Below the pieces are notes generated by a model. It ran no database searches, had not been told where the DNA came from, and saw only the letters and a list, made by a program, of their open reading frames with translations. This document shows, piece by piece, positions 6,613 to 14,654 of a DNA stretch of 33,310 bases. Made by a program: the position numbers and the translations under genes. Source of the DNA: an uncultured Clostridia bacterium (GTDB lineage: Bacteria; Bacillota; Clostridia; Oscillospirales; Oscillospiraceae); the NCBI GenBank assembly GCA_946628965.1, contig CAMOXI010000019.1:1-33310 (forward strand), in the 5' to 3' direction. Numbering within the stretch: position 1 is the stretch's first letter; each line of letters opens with the position of its first letter.

Positions 6613-7698
6613 ATGAAAAAGATTTTTGCTTTGCTGCTCGCTCTATGCATGGTCTTCGCGCTGTGCGCCTGCGGCTCCAGTGCCGCCCCTGCAGCCAGCG
6701 ATGCTGCTCCCGCCCCTGCCGCGGACGATGCTGCTCCCGCCCCTGCCGCGGACGATGCTGCTCCTGCCGCGGATGCTGCTGACGCAGCCGACGCCGCTCC
6801 CGCGGCCGTCTCCGCCAACCTGACCATGGGCACCGGCGGTGAGGCCGGCACCTACTACGCCTTCGGCGGTGTGCTCGGCAGCTACATCGGCCAGAACACC
6901 GACATCTCCATCAACGTCGTCTCTTCCGGCGGCAGCGCCGCCAACATCACCGGCATCGTGGTCGACGGCATCTACGACCTGGCCACCGTGCAGTCCGACG
7001 TTATGACCTACGCCTTCAACGGCACCAACTCCTTCACCGACAACAAGCTGGACGCCTTCCGTGTCCTGGGCGGCCTCTACGCCGAGACCGTGCAGATCGT
7101 CACCTGCAGCCCCGACATCAAGTCTGTTGCCGACCTGGCCGGCAAGAACGTCTGTGTCGGTGACGTGGGCTCCGGCACCTACTTCAACACCGTTGACATC
7201 CTGGCCGCCTACGATCTGACCCTGGACGACATCAAGCCCGTTTACCAGTCCTTCGGTGATTCCACCGAGAGTCTGAAGGACGGCAAGATCGACGCCGCCA
7301 TCATCACCGCCGGCGCTCCCACCACCGCCGTCGTCGACCTGGCCACCTCCAACAGCGTGTACCTGGTCTCCATCGACGATGAGCACATGACGAAGCTCCT
7401 GGCCGACTGCCCCTGGTACGCTTCCTACACCATCCCCGCCGGCACCTACAACGGCTTCGATGAGGACGCTGTCACCGTCACCGTGAAGGCCACGCTGGTC
7501 TGCCGCGCCGATCTGCCCGATGATGTGGCCTACGCCATCGTCTCCACCATCTACAACAACGCGGACGCCATCACCGCGCTGCACGCCAAGGGCGCTGAGC
7601 TCTCCCTCGACTTTGCCACCGACGGCATTGCTGTTCCCTTCGCCAAGGGCGCCGCCGACTTCTATGCTGAGAACGGCATCACTGTGGCGGTTGACTGA
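6613..7698 (+). CDS. TAXI-family TRAP transporter substrate-binding lipoprotein
   Basis: A 361-residue protein with a lipoprotein signal peptide and lipobox LCAC (cysteine 20). An Ala/Pro/Asp linker of about 45 residues follows, then a periplasmic-binding fold beginning LTMGTGGEAGTYYAFGG, the hallmark start of TAXI receptors (TIGR02122). Other family features are YDLATVQSDVMTYA and SVADLAGKNVCVGDVGSGT. It captures a solute outside the cell for the TRAP permease encoded next; some members bind glutamate or C4-dicarboxylates, but the substrate cannot be read here. AAGGAGG lies eight bases before the ATG at 6613. An intercistronic hairpin separates it from the permease, as often seen where the receptor is made in excess. 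Confidence 0.93.
   Translation: MKKIFALLLALCMVFALCACGSSAAPAASDAAPAPAADDAAPAPAADDAAPAADAADAADAAPAAVSANLTMGTGGEAGTYYAFGGVLGSYIGQNTDISINVVSSGGSAANITGIVVDGIYDLATVQSDVMTYAFNGTNSFTDNKLDAFRVLGGLYAETVQIVTCSPDIKSVADLAGKNVCVGDVGSGTYFNTVDILAAYDLTLDDIKPVYQSFGDSTESLKDGKIDAAIITAGAPTTAVVDLATSNSVYLVSIDDEHMTKLLADCPWYASYTIPAGTYNGFDEDAVTVTVKATLVCRADLPDDVAYAIVSTIYNNADAITALHAKGAELSLDFATDGIAVPFAKGAADFYAENGITVAVD
6700..6753 (+). repeat. 27-bp tandem repeat in the lipoprotein linker
   Basis: Two exact 27-base units (6700-6726, 6727-6753) and a shortened third one encode DAAPAPAAD. They form the flexible acidic Ala/Pro linker that holds the receptor away from the membrane anchor. Such repeats change length readily. 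Confidence 0.88.
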
Positions 7699-7730
7699 TC
7701 TGACGGCAAATACGTTTCCCGCATAAAAAC

Positions 7731-7758
7731 CGGCGTGCCGTTACCAAACGGCACGCCG
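7731..7758 (+). other. Intercistronic hairpin between TAXI receptor and permease
   Basis: A perfect 12-bp stem, CGGCGTGCCGTT (7731-7742) with AACGGCACGCCG (7747-7758), four-base loop. No T-run follows, so it more likely stabilises the receptor mRNA or partly limits read-through than ends transcription outright. Confidence 0.7.
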
Positions 7759-7797
7759 CTTGCAATTCACCAGTATGATTGACTCGGAGGAATCACC

Positions 7798-9903
7798 ATG
7801 AACGACAAGAAGAAAAAGCTCAATACCGCCCCGGCCGACGATCACGCCTTTGACCAGGACGCCATGGATGAGGTCATGCGCAAGTATGACCGGGAATCCA
7901 ACACCCGCGTCTGGGAGGGCTGGCAGAAATGGGCGGTCTATGCGGTCATGGCCGTTTTCTCCCTGTTTGTGATCTACGTCACGCTCTTTGCCACCTGGCT
8001 GGATCTGATCCGCTACCCCTCTTTTGTGTTCGGCATCCTGCTGGTGGGCTATCTCAACTACCCGGTCAGAAAGGGCGTGCAGAAGGTAAACTACATCCCC
8101 TGGTATGACTGGATCCTCATGCTCGCGGGCGCCGCGGCCTTCCTGTATGTGGTCATCAACGCCCAGAGCCTGACGGTTCGCCTGGGCATGTCCCAGATCC
8201 GGCCCTATGAGGTCGCCATCGGCATCGTGGGCATCCTGTCCCTGCTGGAGCTCTGCCGCCGGGCGGTGGGCATCCCCATCCTCTGCGTGGCGGGCGTGTT
8301 CATCGGCTACGCGCTGTACTACTATCTCGGCGTCAAGCACCTGACGCTCTACAACACGATCCGCACCGTGTCCATCAGCCTCTTCTACAAGGTGCAGGGC
8401 GGCGGCATCCTGGGCACCCCGATCCAGGTCTGCGCCAAGTTCATCCTGGTCTTCATCATCTTCGGCGCCTTCCTGGAGCGCACCGGCATCGCCCAGTTCT
8501 TCATCGACATGGCTAACTCCCTGGTCGGCCGCTTCTCCGGCGGCCCGGCCAAGGTGGCGGTCATCTCCTCCGCGCTCTGCGGCATGGTGTCCGGCTCCTC
8601 GGTGGGCAACACCGTCACCACCGGCTCCGTCACGATCCCGATGATGAAGAAAACCGGCTACAAGCCGGAGTTTGCCGGGGCTGTCGAGGCGGCGGCCTCC
8701 ACCGGCGGCCAGATCATGCCCCCCATCATGGGCGCCGCGGCCTTCCTGATGGCCGAATATGTGGGTGTCCCCTACTCGAACATCATCTACCGGGCCATCC
8801 TGCCCGCCGTGCTCTACTTCACCGGCATCTTCATCGCCGTCCATCTGGAGGCGAAAAAGCTGGGCCTCAAGGGGCTCGACCCCGAGCAGCTGCCCATCTT
8901 CAAGAAGCTGATCGGCCGCAGCTATCTGCTGCTGCCGCTGGTGGTGCTGGTGTATCTTGTCTCCTCCGGCAGCAACACCATGGCCTTTGCCGCCGCCATC
9001 GCCATCCTCTTCGCCGTGCAGGTGGCCAACGCCCACAAGGACGTGGTCTTCGGCGTGATCGGCATCGCCTCCCTGCTCTGCTATCTGTTCGTGAGCCTGC
9101 CCGGCGGCATCAAGCTGGCGCTGCTGTTCGTGGCCATTGCCTGCGCCGTCATCTGCATGCTGAAAAAGGACGCCGTCATGTCCCCCGCCGTCTTCTTCGA
9201 CGCGCTGGCAAACGGTGCCAAGAGTTCCATCTCCGTGGGCGCGGCCTGCGGCGTGGCCGGTATCATCGGCGGCTGCATCACGATCACGGGCCTTGCCTCC
9301 CAGATCATCACCGCCATCATCACCCTCTCCCACGGCTCGGTGCTGATCGCGCTGTTCTTCACGATGCTCTGCTGCATCGTGTTGGGCATGGGCGTGCCCA
9401 CCACCGCCAACTACTGCATCATGGCCTCCACCTGCGCCCCGATCCTCATCACCATCGGCGTGCCCCAGGTGGCCGCCCACTTCTTCGTGTTCTACTTCGG
9501 CATCGTGGCAGATATCACGCCGCCGGTGGCCCTGGCCGCCTACGCCGGCTCCGCCATCGCCAAGGCCCCGCCCATGAAGACCGCCTTCAACGCCTCGAAG
9601 CTGGCCATCGGCGCCTTTGTGGTGCCCTACATCTTCGCGCTGAACCCGGCCATGCTGATGATCAACACCAGCCCCATCCAGGTGGTTCTGGTGGTCATCA
9701 CCTCCGTCGTGGGCATCTTCGGCGTGGCCGCCGCCCTGAACGGCTATCTGCGCGGTCATCTGCACCCGGTGCTGCGGGTGCTGATCGGCGCGGGCGGTCT
9801 GCTGATGATGGATCCCAGCATGCTGACCGACATCGTCGGCGTCATCTGCCTCGCCGCCGTGGTCGTGCTTCAGGCCGTGAGCGCCAACAAACAGAAGGCC
9901 TGA
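7798..9903 (+). CDS. TRAP transporter permease, fused DctQ-DctM type
   Basis: A 701-residue integral membrane protein uniting the small 4-helix and the large 12-helix TRAP subunits in one chain (TRAP 4TM/12TM fusion, TIGR02123), as usual for TAXI systems. After a charged N-terminus of about 45 residues come hydrophobic segments to the end. The DctM core is clear: SALCGMVSGSSVGNTVTTG, followed by TIPMMKKTGY and ASTGGQIMPPIMGAAAFLMAEY; a second conserved half has GMGVPTTANYC. It imports a solute, driven by a Na+ or H+ gradient, with the lipoprotein at 6613-7698. GGAGG stands before the ATG. The N-terminal segment up to about residue 45 is soluble. Confidence 0.94.
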   Translation: MNDKKKKLNTAPADDHAFDQDAMDEVMRKYDRESNTRVWEGWQKWAVYAVMAVFSLFVIYVTLFATWLDLIRYPSFVFGILLVGYLNYPVRKGVQKVNYIPWYDWILMLAGAAAFLYVVINAQSLTVRLGMSQIRPYEVAIGIVGILSLLELCRRAVGIPILCVAGVFIGYALYYYLGVKHLTLYNTIRTVSISLFYKVQGGGILGTPIQVCAKFILVFIIFGAFLERTGIAQFFIDMANSLVGRFSGGPAKVAVISSALCGMVSGSSVGNTVTTGSVTIPMMKKTGYKPEFAGAVEAAASTGGQIMPPIMGAAAFLMAEYVGVPYSNIIYRAILPAVLYFTGIFIAVHLEAKKLGLKGLDPEQLPIFKKLIGRSYLLLPLVVLVYLVSSGSNTMAFAAAIAILFAVQVANAHKDVVFGVIGIASLLCYLFVSLPGGIKLALLFVAIACAVICMLKKDAVMSPAVFFDALANGAKSSISVGAACGVAGIIGGCITITGLASQIITAIITLSHGSVLIALFFTMLCCIVLGMGVPTTANYCIMASTCAPILITIGVPQVAAHFFVFYFGIVADITPPVALAAYAGSAIAKAPPMKTAFNASKLAIGAFVVPYIFALNPAMLMINTSPIQVVLVVITSVVGIFGVAAALNGYLRGHLHPVLRVLIGAGGLLMMDPSMLTDIVGVICLAAVVVLQAVSANKQKA

Positions 9904-9922
9904 AAATCCGAAAAACAACTGC

Positions 9923-9965
9923 GCGTCAAGCCCGGTTCGAAAAAACACGAACCACGGCTTGACGC
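9923..9965 (+). terminator. Terminator of the TRAP operon
   Basis: GCGTCAAGCC... pairs with ...GGCTTGACGC, with an inner GGTTCG/CGAACC pairing, and is followed by TATTCTTTTT. Located 20 bases after the permease stop. Confidence 0.82.
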
Positions 9966-10042
9966 GTATTCTTTTTCCTGTTAAAGTGAAGACAGAAAGC
10001 GCAAAAAACGGACGAAATACGGATAGAAAGGAGCATATTATT

Positions 10043-11035
10043 ATGAAAAAACTGTTTTCTGTTCTTCTGGCGGCCCTGCTGCTCTGCAGCCTCTGCGGCG
10101 TCACGGCCGCGGCCGACGATGCAGAGGAGGTCTGCGGCACCTACACCATGATCAGCGCCTTCAGCGAGGAGGACGGCGATCTCAGCGAGACCATTCAGAT
10201 CATGAACAACATGGGCATGACTTCGACGCTGACGGTGAATGCGGACGGCAGCGGCCTGCTGAACCTCTTCGGGGAGGAGCATGTCCTGCAATTCGACTTT
10301 GCCGGCGGGACCTTCACTTCGGACGATGAAGAGGAGGCGCTTCCCTACCGCTATGAGGACGGGCAGATCACCATCGGCGATGAGAGCAACTCCTTCGTTT
10401 TCAGCAAAGAAGGTCTGGAAGAGACCAAAAAGCTTTTCCATGGCCCCTTCCGCTATTTCACGCTGAGCGACGTTACGACCGAGGACGGGGAGAGCGTTCT
10501 GGATGATTACGTGGAGAGCGAGGAAGACGCCGCCGGTGTGAGCCTCTGTCTCTTTGAAGACGGCAGCGCTCTGTTCCGGGATCTGGACGATACGCTGGAG
10601 ATGTACTTCGATTTTGAGGAAAAAACCGTGGACGCCGGTGACGGGAATATTTATCCCTTCGCTCTGGAGGGCGAGCTCCTCGTCATCACGAACGACAATG
10701 AGGAGTATATCGTTCTGGAGCAGGCCGACCCCGGGTTTGAGGGCCCCTATGTGATGACCTCTATGGTGACCGAGGGCGAGGGCGATCTGACCGATCAGCT
10801 CAAGGTGCTTGACGCGGTGGGCATGCTGCCTAAACTGGCGGCCGAAGCGGACGGCAGCGCCGTTCTGGATCTCTTTGACGAGGAGATGCATCTGCAGTTT
10901 GATTTTGAAACCATGCAGGTAGAACTGGACGGGGAGAGCCTTCCCTTCACCTACGAATACGGTGCAATCCTGATTGGCGATGAGACGAACAGCATGGGCT
11001 TTGCCCGCGTCCTGCCGGAGGCAGAAGAGTCATGA
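10043..11035 (+). CDS. Secreted protein with three repeated domains, function unknown
   Basis: A 330-residue acidic protein with a clear signal peptide (MKKLFSVLLAALLLCSLCGV..., cleavage near residue 24). I do not recognise a named family. The mature part is three repeats of about 95-100 residues. The first and third share the order: G-x-Y-x-M, then ADGS-x-x-LxLF-x-EE-x-x-LQFDF, then a hydrophobic strand, LPFxYE, and IGDExNS-x-x-F. The middle copy is more divergent (HGPFRYFTL, FEDGSALFRDL, MYFDFEEKTV, YPFALEGELLVI). The pattern suggests small beta-rich (lipocalin or META-like) modules; this is inference. AAAGGAG precedes the ATG at 10043. The gene stands alone between two terminators. Confidence 0.75.
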   Translation: MKKLFSVLLAALLLCSLCGVTAAADDAEEVCGTYTMISAFSEEDGDLSETIQIMNNMGMTSTLTVNADGSGLLNLFGEEHVLQFDFAGGTFTSDDEEEALPYRYEDGQITIGDESNSFVFSKEGLEETKKLFHGPFRYFTLSDVTTEDGESVLDDYVESEEDAAGVSLCLFEDGSALFRDLDDTLEMYFDFEEKTVDAGDGNIYPFALEGELLVITNDNEEYIVLEQADPGFEGPYVMTSMVTEGEGDLTDQLKVLDAVGMLPKLAAEADGSAVLDLFDEEMHLQFDFETMQVELDGESLPFTYEYGAILIGDETNSMGFARVLPEAEES

Positions 11036-11056
11036 TATTGTGCCCGTAAAGATGCG

Positions 11057-11094
11057 AAAAAAGGAAGCTGCAATGATCTGCAGCTTCCTTTTTT
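11057..11094. terminator. Bidirectional terminator
   Basis: A 16-bp perfect stem, AAAAAAGGAAGCTGCA (11057-11072) with its complement (11079-11094), six-base loop. The T-run serves the secreted-protein gene on the plus strand and the methyltransferase on the minus strand, whose stop codon overlaps its edge. Confidence 0.92.
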
Positions 11095-11809
11095 AGTCTC
11101 TGTGATAGATTCGGCGGATTTCCGCTGTCTCCTGTCCGTCGCTGTCCGTGAGATACAGGATCGGCTCGATCGTGAGCCCGGGCCTGCCGCCGCGCCGCCC
11201 CTCGGCGAAGACCAGATTCGGCGCAGCCCCCGGGTGATGGCAGCAGAGGCGCAGCCGCTTGGGTTCCAGGCCCGCCGCACTCATCGCACAGAAAAGCGCC
11301 GACAGCCGCTCCGGCCGGTACACCAGGCAGAAGCGTCCGCCGGTGGGCAGCAGATACGCCGCCGCGGCACAGAGCTCCTCCAGCGTGCACTCGCTCTCCT
11401 CCCGGGCGGAGGCCCGCGCCGGGTCCGGGGCGCGCTCCCCGCTGCCCACGGAAAAATAGGGGGGATTTGCCGCGCAGAGGTCGAAGCTCCCAGGGTGGAA
11501 CAGCTCCCGCACCCGGCGGATATCCCCGGTCAGCACTTCGGCGCGCTCGGCCAGACCGTTTGCCGCGAGGTTTTCCCGTGCGACCGCCGCCGCCTCTTCC
11601 CGCAGCTCCAGCCCGGTCATGTGCAGCCGCGGCATACTCGTCAGAAGCAGCAGGCTCAGGATGCCCGAGCCGCAGCCCAGATCAATGCCCCTTGTCCCCT
11701 TGCCTGCCGCAAAGTCGGCCAGCAGCACGGAATCCGTCCCCAGAGGCGCCTGCGCCGCCTGCCGGAAGACTGGCCCGCCCGACCAGAGTTCCATGCGATC
11801 GCTCTTCAT
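11093..11809 (-). CDS. TrmN6-like tRNA (adenine37-N6)-methyltransferase family protein
   Basis: A 238-residue SAM-dependent methyltransferase. Visible are motif I IDLGCGSGILSLLL (about 42-55), the acidic motif II ELREEAAAVARENL, and the N6-adenine catalytic motif NPPYF (about 114-118). This arrangement matches the TrmN6/YfiC family that modifies A37 in tRNA1(Val), common in Firmicutes next to small unrelated genes. The target RNA is inferred. The start at 11809 (MKSDRMELWSGG) has no ribosome binding site; a second ATG at 11794 has only a weak one. It may be translated from the ferredoxin transcript that ends 66 bases upstream. Confidence 0.82.
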   Translation of the reverse strand: MKSDRMELWSGGPVFRQAAQAPLGTDSVLLADFAAGKGTRGIDLGCGSGILSLLLLTSMPRLHMTGLELREEAAAVARENLAANGLAERAEVLTGDIRRVRELFHPGSFDLCAANPPYFSVGSGERAPDPARASAREESECTLEELCAAAAYLLPTGGRFCLVYRPERLSALFCAMSAAGLEPKRLRLCCHHPGAAPNLVFAEGRRGGRPGLTIEPILYLTDSDGQETAEIRRIYHRD

Positions 11810-11843
11810 TAGTTAGATGTATTTAATCGCGCATCCAAGGAAA

Positions 11844-11860
11844 GAGCGGCAAAGCCGCTC
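11844..11860 (-). terminator. Weak terminator after ferredoxin
   Basis: GAGCGGC/GCCGCTC with a three-base loop, extended by imperfect pairing over about 11830-11873. On the minus strand only CTTTCC follows, so termination is probably partial and allows read-through into the methyltransferase gene. Confidence 0.5.
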
Positions 11861-11875
11861 GTTCCAGGTGCGTGA

Positions 11876-12046
11876 TTACTCGCACACGATGGCCTCAGCA
11901 GGGCACTGGGCGGCGCAGGAACCGCACTCCAGGCACTTGCTGGCATCGATCTCGTAGTGCAGATCGCCCATGTCGATGGCCTCAGCGGGGCACTGAGCAG
12001 CGCAGGAACCGCAGGACAGGCACTCGTCGGTGATAACGTAAGCCAT
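11876..12046 (-). CDS. 2[4Fe-4S] ferredoxin
   Basis: A 56-residue electron carrier. It holds two CxxCxxCxxxCP cluster motifs (cysteines 9, 12, 15, 19 and 38, 41, 44, 48), the classic clostridial ferredoxin layout. Such ferredoxins link pyruvate oxidation, hydrogenases and Bcd/Etf in anaerobes. The two halves are almost the same (both contain CGSCAAQCPAEAI), which shows the ancient internal duplication unusually well. A ninth cysteine (55) stands next to the C-terminus. AGGAGG precedes the ATG at 12046. Confidence 0.97.
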   Translation of the reverse strand: MAYVITDECLSCGSCAAQCPAEAIDMGDLHYEIDASKCLECGSCAAQCPAEAIVCE

Positions 12047-12129
12047 GGTGTAACCTCCTATGAATTTTTATCGGCAATTCCCACTGATAAAATAGGAAAT
12101 TGCAGGCTTTTCAGCCTCTTTTCGGCTTC

Positions 12130-12157
12130 ATTGTAGCACAAGTTTCCGAAAAATCAA
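12130..12157 (-). promoter_or_regulatory. Ferredoxin promoter
   Basis: Minus strand: TTGATT (12152-12157), 16-base spacer, TACAAT (12130-12135), some 85 bases before the ferredoxin start. Confidence 0.6.
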
Positions 12158-12216
12158 TGATTATTTTTTCGGCCCTTTCTAAAGCCCGTTTTTTCTGGCA
12201 ATAATGCTTCTGTCTC

Positions 12217-12258
12217 CCCGCGGAGTCGGCAGTTTCGGCAGGCGCCGCGGGCTATAAT
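12217..12258 (+). promoter_or_regulatory. Promoter region of the Clp ATPase with flanking inverted repeat
   Basis: TATAAT (12253-12258) is a perfect -10 box; no good -35 box is seen at the right distance. Instead an inverted repeat, CCCGCGG (12217-12223) and CCGCGGG (12245-12251), ends just before the -10 box, which could be an operator for an activator or repressor. No CtsR heptad repeat was found. Confidence 0.5.
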
Positions 12259-12308
12259 GATCATCGGGATATCGTTTTTATGATGGGTCCATGGAAGGGT
12301 GGAAGCAT

Positions 12309-14585
12309 ATGAAGAGCAACGAACAATTCACGGTCCGTGCCGAGATGGCGATTGAGCGCGCCGGACGCTGCGCCGGGGAGCTGGGGCACAGCTTTGTCGG
12401 CACGGAGCATCTGCTGTTCGGCATCCTCTGCGAGCAGGAGGGGCTGGGCGGCCGCGTGCTGAAGCAGTACGGACTGGAGCAGGATGCGCTGCGCCGGGCA
12501 CTCACGGAGCGGCTGGGGCGCGGCGTTCCCTCTCCGCCGGTGCAGGGGCTGAGCGTCCACGCCCGGGCGGCGGTGGAGCGCGCAGCGGCGGAGGCGGGCG
12601 TCCTGCGGCAGGGCTACATCGGCACGGAGCATCTGCTGCTCGGCATCCTGCGGCAGCCGGACTGCGGCGGCACGGCTCTTCTGCTCTCCCTGGGGCTCGA
12701 GCCCAACGACCTCTATACGGACATTGTGGATGTCTTCGGCGCGCCGGCCCCCAACGGGCGCACCCAGCAGGGTCTGGCCCGGACGCTGCGCCGGGTGGAG
12801 ACCCGGGTGCTGGATCAGTACAGCCGGGATCTGACGGCCCTCGCCGCAGGCGGGCAGATCGATCCGGTGGTGAGCCGGGGGGACGAGATCCGCCGGGCAG
12901 TGCAGATTCTGTCCCGCCGCAGCAAGAATAACCCCGTCCTGGTGGGCGAGCCCGGCGTGGGCAAGACCGCCGTGGCCGAGGGTCTGGCGCTGCGCATCGC
13001 CCGGGGCGAAGCGCCGGAGCCGCTCTGCCGCAAGCGCCTTGTGTCACTGGACATCCCGGCCATGCTGGCGGGAACCAAGTACCGGGGCGACTTCGAGGAG
13101 CGCGTCAAGTCCGTGCTGCGGGATGTGAAGCGGGCCGGAGATGTGATCCTCTTCATCGACGAGCTGCACACCATCATCGGCGCGGGGAGCGCCGAGGGCG
13201 CCATCGACGCGGCCAACATCTTAAAGCCCGCCCTGGGCCGGGGCGAGGTGCAGATCCTCGGCGCGACCACGCCGGAGGAGTACCGCCGCCATATTGAAAA
13301 GGACGCCGCCCTGGAGCGGCGCTTTCAGCCCATCCAGGTGGCGGAGCCCGGGCAGGAGCAGACGCTGGAGATGCTGCGCTCACTCCGCGCCGGGCTGGAG
13401 GTGCACCATGGGGTGCGCATTCCGGATGCGGCGCTGGAGGCCGCGGTCTCCCTCTCCCGCCGCTATATCCACGACCGCTTCCTGCCGGACAAGGCCATCG
13501 ACCTGCTGGACGAGGCGGCCGCCAGCCTGCGGGTGGGCGAAAGCCGCGGGGAGCACACGGTCACGCCGGAAACGGTGGCGCAGGTGGTCTCCCTCTGGAC
13601 CGGCATCCCGGTCACCGGCCTCGATCAGGATGAGAGCGTCCGCCTGCAGGATCTGGAGGCACGGCTCAGGCAGCGCATCGTGGGGCAGGACGAGGCCGTG
13701 GCCGCCGTGGCCCGGGCCATCCGCCGCAGCCGGGTCGGTCTGCGGGACCCGGAGCGCCCGGCGGGCAGTTTTCTCTTTCTGGGCCCCACCGGCGTGGGCA
13801 AGACCGCGCTCTGCCGCGCCCTGGCCGAGACCGTCTATGGCGACGCCTCCGCCGTGATCCGGCTGGACATGTCCGAATATATGGAAAAGCACAGTGTCAG
13901 CCGCATCCTGGGCTCGCCCCCGGGCTATGTGGGCTATGACGACGGCGGGCAGCTGACCGAGCAGGTGCGTCGCAGGCCCTGGTCCGTGGTGCTCTTCGAC
14001 GAGATGGAGAAGGCCCACGAGGACGTGTGGAGCCTGCTGCTGCAGATCCTGGACGACGGGCACCTGACCGATTCCGGCGGGCGGAGGGTCGACTTTCGGA
14101 ACACCCTGATCGTCATGACCTCCAACGTGGGGGCGAAGGCGATCTCCGACGGGCGCGCGCCTCTGGGCTTCGACACCGGCGGCAGTCTGGATGACGCCGC
14201 CATGCGCCGGCAGGTGCTGGAGGAACTGCAGAGCACCTTCCGGCCGGAGTTTCTCAACCGGGTGGACGAGATTCTGGTCTTTCACCGTCTGGGCGCAGCG
14301 GAGCTTCGGCGCATTGCGGAGCTGCAGCTTAATCAGCTGCGGGAGCGCTTTCTTGAAAAGGGGCTCGCGCTCCGCTGGGACGAGGAGGTGCTGCAGTGGC
14401 TGGCCGCAAAGGGCTCAGACGAGAAGTACGGCGCACGGCCGCTGCGCCGCGTGGTGCAGCGGCACATTGAGGACACGGCGGCGGAGCTGCTGCTGGAGGG
14501 ACAGCTCTCCCCCGGGGATCAGGTCGCCGTCCGGACAGCGGAGGATCATCTGCAGCTGGACATCGTTTCCGCAGACAGCGAATGA
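12309..14585 (+). CDS. ClpC/ClpA-like AAA+ protease unfoldase
   Basis: A 758-residue ATPase that unfolds proteins for the ClpP protease. It has a double Clp N-domain (about residues 5-140, two GTEHLLxGIL repeats), AAA domain 1 with Walker A GEPGVGKT (about 212) and Walker B LFIDELH (about 280), and AAA domain 2 with Walker A GPTGVGKT (about 492) and Walker B VVLFDE (about 560). LGF at about 618 fits the ClpP-docking tripeptide. The linker between the AAA domains (about 404-434) is very short, so the coiled-coil M domain with UVR motif normal for ClpC is absent, as in ClpA. The ATG at 12309 is chosen over 12291 because AAGGGTGG lies before it and MKSNEQFTVRAEMAIERA is a typical start. No clpP lies near. 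Confidence 0.93.
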   Translation: MKSNEQFTVRAEMAIERAGRCAGELGHSFVGTEHLLFGILCEQEGLGGRVLKQYGLEQDALRRALTERLGRGVPSPPVQGLSVHARAAVERAAAEAGVLRQGYIGTEHLLLGILRQPDCGGTALLLSLGLEPNDLYTDIVDVFGAPAPNGRTQQGLARTLRRVETRVLDQYSRDLTALAAGGQIDPVVSRGDEIRRAVQILSRRSKNNPVLVGEPGVGKTAVAEGLALRIARGEAPEPLCRKRLVSLDIPAMLAGTKYRGDFEERVKSVLRDVKRAGDVILFIDELHTIIGAGSAEGAIDAANILKPALGRGEVQILGATTPEEYRRHIEKDAALERRFQPIQVAEPGQEQTLEMLRSLRAGLEVHHGVRIPDAALEAAVSLSRRYIHDRFLPDKAIDLLDEAAASLRVGESRGEHTVTPETVAQVVSLWTGIPVTGLDQDESVRLQDLEARLRQRIVGQDEAVAAVARAIRRSRVGLRDPERPAGSFLFLGPTGVGKTALCRALAETVYGDASAVIRLDMSEYMEKHSVSRILGSPPGYVGYDDGGQLTEQVRRRPWSVVLFDEMEKAHEDVWSLLLQILDDGHLTDSGGRRVDFRNTLIVMTSNVGAKAISDGRAPLGFDTGGSLDDAAMRRQVLEELQSTFRPEFLNRVDEILVFHRLGAAELRRIAELQLNQLRERFLEKGLALRWDEEVLQWLAAKGSDEKYGARPLRRVVQRHIEDTAAELLLEGQLSPGDQVAVRTAEDHLQLDIVSADSE

Positions 14586-14604
14586 GCAGGGACGCATAAA
14601 CAGC

Positions 14605-14642
14605 AAACCGCCGCAGGAAAGGCTTCTTTCCTGCGGCGGTTT
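14605..14642. terminator. Bidirectional terminator between clp and the SPOR gene
   Basis: A 16-bp perfect stem, AAACCGCCGCAGGAAA (14605-14620) with its complement (14627-14642). It serves both convergent genes. Confidence 0.88.
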
Positions 14643-14654
14643 GGTATTGAGCTG

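Noticed and set aside
7741-10140. A 799-codon open frame on the minus strand opposite the TRAP permease
   Set aside because: Composition is His/Gly/Asp rich, an antisense shadow of a high-GC gene; the permease on the other strand is certain.
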